Part shown: positions 57,819 through 64,000 of the stretch, piece by piece
Numbering within the stretch: position 1 is the first letter of the stretch
Layout: every line of letters begins with the position of its first letter
Origin: Novosphingobium fuchskuhlense
GTDB taxonomy: Bacteria > Pseudomonadota > Alphaproteobacteria > Sphingomonadales > Sphingomonadaceae
Length of the DNA: 64,000 nucleotides
Direction: 5' to 3'
Assembly (NCBI RefSeq): GCF_001519075.1
Contig: NZ_KQ954244.1
Location: forward strand, 885,934 to 949,933
The notes under the pieces: generated by a model
The model's input: only the letters and a program-made list of their open reading frames with translations
The model's database searches: none
Told to the model about the DNA's origin: nothing
Program-made: the position numbers and the translations under genes

Positions 57819-58772
57819 TCAGGCAGGCTCGACCTGCTTGGCCTTTTCCTTCTTGACGGTGCGGCTCTGGCGGCCGTCGATGCCCACAGGGACTTCGCCG
57901 TTCACGGTTGCGCGGCGCAGGGTGCGGCGCTGGAGGCCGAAATCGGCGATAGCGCGGTGCTGGGTCGACTGGTTGTCCCAGAACGCCACATCGCCCGCCC
58001 GCCAGCGCCAGCGCACGACGTTTTCCGGCCGCGTGATGTGATCCTGCAGGATGTTGAACAGCCGCGCCGAATCCGCCTGGTTCAGCCCAACGAACTGCTT
58101 GACGAAGTGGCCAAGCAGCAGGCTGCGCTGGCCCGAGACGGGGTGCACGCGCACGACCGGGTGCTCGGTCTCGTAGACCGTCGAGGCGAAAACGCTCTGG
58201 TTGAACTGCGAGCGGCTCTTCTCCGCCTCGTCGTTCTTCGGCGCGTTCTGGAGCACGGCGGCATAGTCGTAGACATTGGTGTGGACGGCCCAGAGGTTGT
58301 TCACCAGCTGGCGCAGCGCTTCGGGAAGGCCTTCGTAAGCCGTTTCGCCATTGGCCCAGAGCGTGTCACCACCCGCTTCGGGAATCGTGATCGCGCGCAG
58401 GATCGAGCCCTTGGGATAGGCATCCACGAAGGTCACGTCGGTGTGCCAGCTGGAGGCGGCATAGCCTTCCTTGCTGTCGAGCTCGAGCAAGTAGCGCGAG
58501 CCTTCCGCGACCGGCACCGTCGGGTGCGCGACGGGTTCGCCGAAGCGGGCGGCGAAGGCTTCGTGACGGTCGTCGGTGAGGTCGTGCTGATCACGGAAGA
58601 ACACGACCTTGTGGCGCACAACGGCGGCCTTGATCGCCTCGATCACGCTTTCGTCGAGATCATCTGCAAGGCGCACGCCCCGGATTTCCGCGCCGATCGT
58701 GCCGGTGACGGGATGGATATCGAGCGGCGAGGCCGGGTCTTTGGCATTCACGTAGGTGTTGATCGCAGTCAT
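57819..58772 (-). CDS. TauD/TfdA-family Fe(II)/2-oxoglutarate-dependent dioxygenase
   Basis: A 317-residue dioxygenase that hydroxylates a substrate using O2 and 2-oxoglutarate. The iron facial triad is visible: H110-x-D112 in SSWHTDVTF and the distal H272 in STQHRAIADFGLQRRTLRR, the latter also giving the Arg that binds 2-oxoglutarate. Nearest characterised relatives by pattern are TauD (taurine), AtsK (alkyl sulfate) and phenoxypropionate dioxygenases; the substrate here is not set. A basic C-terminal tail (RTVKKEKAKQVEPA) is extra. It lies between the MFS transporter and the parvulin gene. Confidence 0.92.
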   Translation of the reverse strand: MTAINTYVNAKDPASPLDIHPVTGTIGAEIRGVRLADDLDESVIEAIKAAVVRHKVVFFRDQHDLTDDRHEAFAARFGEPVAHPTVPVAEGSRYLLELDSKEGYAASSWHTDVTFVDAYPKGSILRAITIPEAGGDTLWANGETAYEGLPEALRQLVNNLWAVHTNVYDYAAVLQNAPKNDEAEKSRSQFNQSVFASTVYETEHPVVRVHPVSGQRSLLLGHFVKQFVGLNQADSARLFNILQDHITRPENVVRWRWRAGDVAFWDNQSTQHRAIADFGLQRRTLRRATVNGEVPVGIDGRQSRTVKKEKAKQVEPA

Positions 58773-58796
58773 GGTCGTTTCTCCTGAGGGATGGAG

Positions 58797-60191
58797 TTAT
58801 TCGGCGGGCACGAGGGCTGCGGCAGCGACGCTGTCGCGGGCTTCGAGCTGGCGGCGAATTTCGGTGTGGCGCTTGGCATCAAGCGGGAAGCCCAGCATGA
58901 GCGTGGCGGCGGCAGAGTGCGCGAGCGCGGGGCCGAGAGCGAAGACCACGATAAGCCAGCGCAGCGCGTCCGGCGTGTTGGCCGCGGCCTTGGGATCGAA
59001 GCCGAGCCAGGCGACCAGCGGCAGCGCGATGCCCACCGCGAGCGCGCCGCCCAGTTTGATCGAGATGCCGAAGACCGAGAAATAGAGCCCGGTGCGGTCC
59101 TCGCCAGTCGCGAGGCGGTGATCGTCGGCAATGTCGCTGACAATCGAGCGCAGCATGAGATTGCCCGAACCCTGGCTCAGCCCCTGCAGCGCGGCGAGCA
59201 GCAGCATCAGCCAGAAGCGGTCGGCGCTGAGGAACAGGAGGCCGAAGTTGATCGCGGCCTGGACGAGTTCGGCGAGCACCGCGCCTTGCGCCTTGCCGAG
59301 CGCCTTGCCCACGCGCTGCCAGATCGGCGCTGCAAGGATACCGAACGAATACTGGAACAGGAACATCGCCGCCGCCCACTCGGGCCTGCCCAGCGCGAAG
59401 GTGACCACGAACAGCAGCAACCCGGTGCGCACGCCTTGCCCCGCGGTGACGGCGGCATCGGCAGCGAGCACGCGCAGCAGCAGCGGATTGCCCAGCACCG
59501 CTTTCAGCGCGGCACGCGGCGAGGGGCTGTGTTCGAGCGCGGGCGGCGTGCTGTCGGGCACGGCGGTCAGCGTCAGCCACAGGCCGGGAAGCGCGGTGGA
59601 TAGCACCAGCGTGCCGAACAGGGTGAGCCGCAGTTGCCCGTCGCCGGGGCGCAACTGGTCGGCAATCGCCGGGAGCACCAGCGCCAGCACCAGCGCGCAG
59701 GACGAAAGCAGTGTGAACAGCGAGGCAATCCGCGTGCGTTCGTGATAGTCGCCGCTGATCTCGCCCGACCAGGCCATGAGCGGCGTGGAGAGCGCCGATG
59801 ACCCGCAATAGTAGAGCATCACGCCGAGCCCGACCCAAGCCGTGCTCACCCCGGCTGGCGGGAAAAACAGGATCGCACTGCCCGCTGCGAACAGCAGCCC
59901 GCCACCAAAAATCCACGGACGACGGCGGCCGAACCGGCTCTGCGTGCGGTCACTCAATGTGCCGATCAGCGGATCGAGCAGCGAATTGATCACCTGGCCC
60001 GCGAGGAACAGCAGCCCCAGCGTCGCGAGGGGAATGCCGTAATGCCGCGAAAGCAGCGCCGGGACATAGGCAATGACCGGCTGCGCTGCCGCGTAGAGCG
60101 GGACCACCAGCGCACTGAAGCGCAGCAGGCGAAGGGTCGACAACGAGCGGTCGGAGGCCGGAACCGCGAACGCAGATGGGAGAGGATGCAT
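58797..60191 (-). CDS. MFS transporter, GPH (glycoside-pentoside-hexuronide) type
   Basis: A 464-residue transporter with twelve predicted helices. The GPH/MelB loop motif DPLIGTLSDRTQSRFGRRRPW (in the D-R-(T)-x-(S)R(F)GRRRP form) follows helix 2, and the C-terminal half has LQGLSQGSGNLMLRSIVSDIADD and the family's TGEDRTGLYFSVFGISIKLGGAL. GPH carriers are cation symporters for sugars and uronides; some take up sulfonates or other organic acids. Start ATG 60191 (alternatively GTG 60197). It sits 26 bp downstream of the large TonB receptor and 24 bp upstream of the dioxygenase. Confidence 0.9.
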   Translation of the reverse strand: MHPLPSAFAVPASDRSLSTLRLLRFSALVVPLYAAAQPVIAYVPALLSRHYGIPLATLGLLFLAGQVINSLLDPLIGTLSDRTQSRFGRRRPWIFGGGLLFAAGSAILFFPPAGVSTAWVGLGVMLYYCGSSALSTPLMAWSGEISGDYHERTRIASLFTLLSSCALVLALVLPAIADQLRPGDGQLRLTLFGTLVLSTALPGLWLTLTAVPDSTPPALEHSPSPRAALKAVLGNPLLLRVLAADAAVTAGQGVRTGLLLFVVTFALGRPEWAAAMFLFQYSFGILAAPIWQRVGKALGKAQGAVLAELVQAAINFGLLFLSADRFWLMLLLAALQGLSQGSGNLMLRSIVSDIADDHRLATGEDRTGLYFSVFGISIKLGGALAVGIALPLVAWLGFDPKAAANTPDALRWLIVVFALGPALAHSAAATLMLGFPLDAKRHTEIRRQLEARDSVAAAALVPAE

Positions 60192-60217
60192 GGTCACCGT
60201 CCCGGCCTCCTTCGCTG

Positions 60218-62632
60218 TCAGAACCGCGTGCGCAGGGTGGCGCCGAAGGTGCGCGGTTCGCCCACCTGTCCGGTCACCACGCCGGTCGCCGCCGGGCTGA
60301 GGCTGAGGTAATAGTCCTTGTCGAGCAGGTTCTTGGCCCAGATCGCCAAGTCCCACAGGCCGCTTTCGGTGCGCAGGCCGAGCCGCGCGTTGATCAGGCC
60401 GTAGCCTTTGATTTGCGCAAGGCTGGAATTGCTCGAGGAGGTGTTGAAGCTCGAGCGGTAGGACCAGTCGATATGCGAATAGGCGCTGATGCTGCCCGTC
60501 ACTGGCAGGTTGCCGTCCGCGCCGACGGTATAGGCGAACTTGGGCACGCCCGGCAGCTGCTGGCCGCTGAGGTCTGCCGCGACAAGGTTGGGCAGCCCGG
60601 CGCGGACCGGATCGATTTCGGGCGCGAGCGGGGCATTTGTGTACGTGACGTATTTGGCGTCGGTGTAGCTCGCCGAGGCATTGAAGGCGAAGCGGTCGCT
60701 AGGGGCATAGCGGAAATCGCCTTCCACGCCCTTCGAGCGGACCTTGGGGATATTGGCGATGTACTGCCGCGTGACGCCGATGATGATCGGATCGGTATCG
60801 GTGATCGCGGTTTGGTAGTCGCGGATCTCGGTCCAGAAGCCCGCAATGTTGAGCGTCGCGCGGCGATCCAGGAACTGCGATTTCACACCCACTTCGAACG
60901 AATCGACCTTTTCCGGTCGCACGCTGGGATCGGTGATCGTGATCGGCAGCTGCGTGAGGTTGAGGCCGCCCGACTTGTTGCCGTGCGAGTAGGTGCCATA
61001 GACCAGCACATCGGGAGCGACTTTCCAGCCGAGCGAGACGAGGCCCGAAAGGCTGTCGTCCTTGAGCTTCGTCTCGAAACGCGGGATCACCCGGTTGAAG
61101 TTGTTACGGATCGTCTGGATCGCGGTTTGCGCGGGCGCGGGAAACGCCGAAATGTCCGGCGCGCTTGCTACCCACTGCTCGAAAGTGCCGGTCTTCTCCT
61201 CGTGGGTGAAGCGCAGGCCCGTGGTCAGCGTGAGGGTCGGCGTGATGTGCCAGTCGGTCTGGCCAAACAGCGCATAAGACTTGGTGCGCGGCTCGGAGAA
61301 CGAGTTGACCTCGTAGCCGCTAAGCGCCGCATTCGCGACCGGCGCGGGCACGGCGGGGATGAACCAGGTTGGCGCGGCAGCGCCGTAGCCGGTGGCACCA
61401 TAGCCCTTGACCGTCTGCCAGAAATAGTAGGCGCCGATCACGTAATCGAGCGTGTTGCTGCCCTTCGAGGCAAGGCGCACTTCCTCGCTGAACTGGCGCT
61501 GGCGATTGGCCTGCTGCGCCTTGACGATGACGGGGAGCGAGGTGCTTTCACCGTCATTGGCCGGGTCCCAGTCCCACCAGCGATAGGCGGTGATCGCGGT
61601 CAGTTCCGAACCGCCGAGATCCCAGTTGATCTCTCCCGAAACGCCGTAGCCCTTCATGTTGGCCTGATAGTGGCTATCGGCCTCGCCCACCCGGTCGAAG
61701 GCGTTGAAGCTGGGCAAGGTGTAGCCGGGGAAGCGCGCCGTGCGGATGGAGAAGCTGTTCGGAATCGGATTTCCGTCGGTGTAAGTCGCGGTGTTCGAGA
61801 CGAACAGATTGAGGACGTTGTCCTGCTTCTGGCGTGAATAGTCGCCGATCACGCGGATCGAGAGGTCGCTCGTCGGCGTGAACAGCAGCTGGGCGCGGAT
61901 TGATTCGTTGTAGTAGTTCTGCGCGCGCGAATTCTGCGTCTTGTTGAAGGTGAAGCCATTGTTCTGGCTGATCGCGCCCGAGATGCGCACCGCCAGCTTG
62001 TCCGGGATGAGCCCGCCGCTTGCCGAAGCGCGCAGCTGGTAGAAGCCGTAGTTGCCGACGTCCGCCCAGCCGCTGAATTCGGGCGTGAAGCTCGGCTTGC
62101 GGCTGGTGATGTTGATCACGCCGGAGGTGGTGTTCTTGCCGAACAGCGTGCCCTGTGGGCCGCGCAGCACTTCGAGCGCTTCGAGATCGACAAGGTCGAA
62201 CTGGGTGGTGCCGACGCGGCCGTAGTAGACGTTGTCGATGTAGAACCCAACGCCGTTTTCGAGCCCGTCGTTTGTCAGCGCAACGTTGGAGCCGAGGCCG
62301 CGAATATTGATATTGGTGTTGCGCGGGTTGAAGCTGAACACCTGCAGGCTGGGGACCTGCGCCTGGATCTGTGCCAGCGTGAAGTCGCCGCGGCGTTCAA
62401 GCGCGGCGGCGCTCACCACCGAGACGGCGACCGGGATGTCCTGCACCTTTTCTTCGCGGCGACGCGAGCCGGTGACGACGATGGCCTCGCCGCCGTCGGC
62501 CGAGCTTACGGCCGCTTCGTCGGGTGTGGGGGCAGGGGCGGGGGCTGCATTCTGGGCGAAAGCAGAGGGCGCAAGCACTAGCGCTGCCCCCGCAGCACCG
62601 GCCAGAAGAAGAGAACGCGTGACGAAAACCAT
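60218..62632 (-). CDS. TonB-dependent receptor (first gene of the 7-gene cluster)
   Basis: An 804-residue outer-membrane receptor. Signal peptide (VTRSLLLAGAAGAALVLAPSAFA), a linker, TonB box-like EAIVVTGSRR, then the plug (RRREEKVQDIPVAVSVVSAA, NTNINIRGLGSNVALTNDGL, EVLRGPQGTLFGKNTTSGVI) and a large barrel ending in GEPRTFGATLRTRF. The GPQGTLFGKNTTSGVINI series is the common 'sphingomonad-type' receptor that takes up organic substrates rather than siderophores. First gene of the minus-strand cluster, so its upstream region (62633-62800) should carry the promoter. Confidence 0.93.
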   Translation of the reverse strand: MVFVTRSLLLAGAAGAALVLAPSAFAQNAAPAPAPTPDEAAVSSADGGEAIVVTGSRRREEKVQDIPVAVSVVSAAALERRGDFTLAQIQAQVPSLQVFSFNPRNTNINIRGLGSNVALTNDGLENGVGFYIDNVYYGRVGTTQFDLVDLEALEVLRGPQGTLFGKNTTSGVINITSRKPSFTPEFSGWADVGNYGFYQLRASASGGLIPDKLAVRISGAISQNNGFTFNKTQNSRAQNYYNESIRAQLLFTPTSDLSIRVIGDYSRQKQDNVLNLFVSNTATYTDGNPIPNSFSIRTARFPGYTLPSFNAFDRVGEADSHYQANMKGYGVSGEINWDLGGSELTAITAYRWWDWDPANDGESTSLPVIVKAQQANRQRQFSEEVRLASKGSNTLDYVIGAYYFWQTVKGYGATGYGAAAPTWFIPAVPAPVANAALSGYEVNSFSEPRTKSYALFGQTDWHITPTLTLTTGLRFTHEEKTGTFEQWVASAPDISAFPAPAQTAIQTIRNNFNRVIPRFETKLKDDSLSGLVSLGWKVAPDVLVYGTYSHGNKSGGLNLTQLPITITDPSVRPEKVDSFEVGVKSQFLDRRATLNIAGFWTEIRDYQTAITDTDPIIIGVTRQYIANIPKVRSKGVEGDFRYAPSDRFAFNASASYTDAKYVTYTNAPLAPEIDPVRAGLPNLVAADLSGQQLPGVPKFAYTVGADGNLPVTGSISAYSHIDWSYRSSFNTSSSNSSLAQIKGYGLINARLGLRTESGLWDLAIWAKNLLDKDYYLSLSPAATGVVTGQVGEPRTFGATLRTRF

Positions 62633-63451
62633 GGGAAAAACACCTGGAAATGGGGAGGGCGTGCCACTGCTGTTCCCGCACGAGCTTTTCAGCGGCAGGC
62701 GGTGACGGGCGGCAGAAAGAGTCCGCGCTAAAGACCAGCTGACAGGTCTGTCTGCAGGGCGCGCACGGGGCGGGAGATGACCGCGCAAAAGTGCGCGCCG
62801 GGGGCCGCGTGGCATGCCCGGCAGATCGGTCAGGTCAGGATGATTGCGCTTTCAGGCGCCGCGGGATGACCCGTCCGGCAGCCAGTGCCAATCTGTGGAA
62901 GCGCGCTCAGGCGAGCGCAGGTATCATGTGCATCGTATCACCTCATCATGGAGGGGATCACGGTGCCTGGCGGTGTCGCCCCAGCATCGCGCGCTTTAGC
63001 GGTTGGTAACGCGGAGCAAGCTGCATCCCGATCAAAGGCCGCGGATCAGGACCCTTGGTAAAAGCGGCTGGCCTGATCACCATCTCCGCTCGGGTAATGT
63101 CTACTTATTGAGTTGAGTCTGGGGCGTCAAGCAGAAGCTTTTCTGTCGGTCGCAGCAGCAGGGCTTTCAAACCTGCGTCCAAGCGAGATGGATCCGGTAG
63201 ACAGTCAATGACCGCAGCGAAGTTCGGAGCGGTTCAGGGCGCATTTCGCATCGCTGCAGGCCCGCGCCTGAGGGCAGCCAAAGCTCCATCGAGCCCCTCT
63301 AGCCATGAACTGACTGGTTGCCGGTCTAGGGCCTCTACATGGGCCGAAAGGAAGCGGGAAGTAGGCACACCGTACGCGACAGCGTCGCAGCAATGGAAAA
63401 TAAACCATTGGGATAGCGTGAATTTGTTCCTTCTATGAAGGAGCAAGATCG
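62633..63451. other. 819-bp region without a gene, between TonB receptor and integrase
   Basis: Includes the promoter region of the minus-strand cluster and the 5' flank of the integrase gene. A small hairpin gcgca aaag tgcgc lies near 62786. GC falls toward the integrase (aaataaaccattgggatagcg at about 63397). No tRNA, no direct repeat long enough to call an att site, and no promising frame were found. Confidence 0.5.
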
Positions 63452-64000
63452 ATGTCAACGAATGGCCATGTGGTAACGTCAGAGGCGGTCAGGAACGCCG
63501 GATCGACTCGGTGGCGTGGAAGCAAGAGTACAAGCGAGAAGGTCAAGCTCAACGGGAACATCGCCCGGCGCAAGGTTATCGGGCAGGAGTTCTTCTGGTG
63601 GGATACCGAGTTGCCGGGGTTCGGCTTGCGGGTCTTTGCCAGCGGCGCGAAGTGCTGGTTCGTCCAGTTCCGCCAGCGCGGCAAGCAGAAGCGAGTAGCC
63701 CTCGGCAGACCTCCTGAAATGCGCGCGGAAAAGGCGAGAGCTTTGGCACGCGCACAGCTTGCGAAGGCGGCGCTCGACGGACTGCCTACTGCCCCGAAGG
63801 TCTTTGCCAAGGGCAAGGGCGGCGGCGGAATGCTGTTTTCCGACTACGCACCGCGCTTCTGGGATGACTATGCCCGGCACTGGAAGCCATCGACACGCAG
63901 GGGCAATCGGCGCTCGATCTTCAAAGAACTCGTTGGGGCCTTCGGCCGCCAGCGGATCGACGCCATCCGCAAGACGGATGTGCTGCGCTGGCGTGACAGC
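63452..64000 (+). CDS. Tyrosine recombinase/phage-type integrase, 3'-truncated by window edge
   Basis: A frame open from ATG 63452 to the right edge, 183 residues visible. An aaggag lies 8 bases before the ATG. The N-terminal arm-binding region (DUF4102-like) reads FFWWDTELPGFGLRVFASGA then KCWFVQFRQRGKQKRVALGR, which is the WD-x-x-(L)PGFG-(L/V)R-V pattern of phage integrases, followed by the core-binding SAM-like domain (FSDYAPRFWDDYARHWKPST). The catalytic R-H-R-Y domain would lie beyond the window. No recombination directionality or cargo genes are visible before it, so an element probably extends to the right. Confidence 0.88.
   Translation, partial: MSTNGHVVTSEAVRNAGSTRWRGSKSTSEKVKLNGNIARRKVIGQEFFWWDTELPGFGLRVFASGAKCWFVQFRQRGKQKRVALGRPPEMRAEKARALARAQLAKAALDGLPTAPKVFAKGKGGGGMLFSDYAPRFWDDYARHWKPSTRRGNRRSIFKELVGAFGRQRIDAIRKTDVLRWRDS

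Overview
The window is a 64 kb chromosomal piece of a GC-rich alphaproteobacterium, most likely a sphingomonad (Novosphingobium/Sphingomonas/Erythrobacter-like). This rests on gene families rather than a marker search: DUF6491-type secreted proteins, an HNH/DUF4337/DUF3147 repertoire, GapR (DUF2312), UbiG, long TonB-dependent receptors, a GyrB with an insert in its C-terminal half, two PEP-CTERM proteins, and a dnaA gene that is not followed by dnaN. Coding density is high and strands switch often. Several genes are joined by 4-base stop/start overlaps (ATGA, GTGA, TGATG, TAATG).

Layout. 1-11.6 kb: 3' part of dnaA, moeB, cobB, dapB-nth-DUF6491 lipoprotein, a dicarboxylate/amino-acid symporter, enoyl-CoA hydratase, aroC, small enzymes, ubiG and aspartate kinase. 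11.6-16.4 kb: an accessory-looking stretch with a PEP-CTERM protein, a nitronate monooxygenase, a large M64 peptidase with RTX repeats, and an HNH endonuclease. 16.6-21 kb: M20 peptidase and gyrB with a translationally coupled small protein. 21.5-26.7 kb: a DUF4160/DUF2442 pair, the class I ribonucleotide reductase genes nrdB and nrdA separated by a PepSY-type membrane gene, and upstream of nrdA a pair of NrdR-box-like sites. 26.7-43.7 kb: nadB, an ABC ATPase, tldD, ispG, acetyltransferases, two L,D-transpeptidases around a low-GC orphan gene, an EamA exporter, acnA with a clear terminator, and a second, very repetitive PEP-CTERM protein. 43.9-51.5 kb: ruvB-ruvA-(DUF4337)-ruvC-(DUF3147)-yebC, then a CPBP protease, gapR, rlmE and ppx/gppA, and a tRNA-Gln(CTG).

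51.9-62.6 kb is the most interesting part: seven genes on the minus strand with junctions of -4 to 55 bp. They encode a TonB receptor, a GPH-type MFS transporter, a TauD-family dioxygenase, a membrane-anchored parvulin, a HupE/UreJ-type membrane protein, an exported DUF3604 protein with PHP-like metal-ligand motifs, and a second TonB receptor. Together they look like one uptake-and-processing unit for an unidentified substrate.

The window ends inside a tyrosine-recombinase integrase gene (63452 onward, still open at the edge), which probably marks the start of an integrated element. Several dispersed palindromic repeats occur. One family has two copies with an identical 38-base match in opposite orientation 21 kb apart. 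All functions are read from motifs in the translated sequence; no database search was possible.
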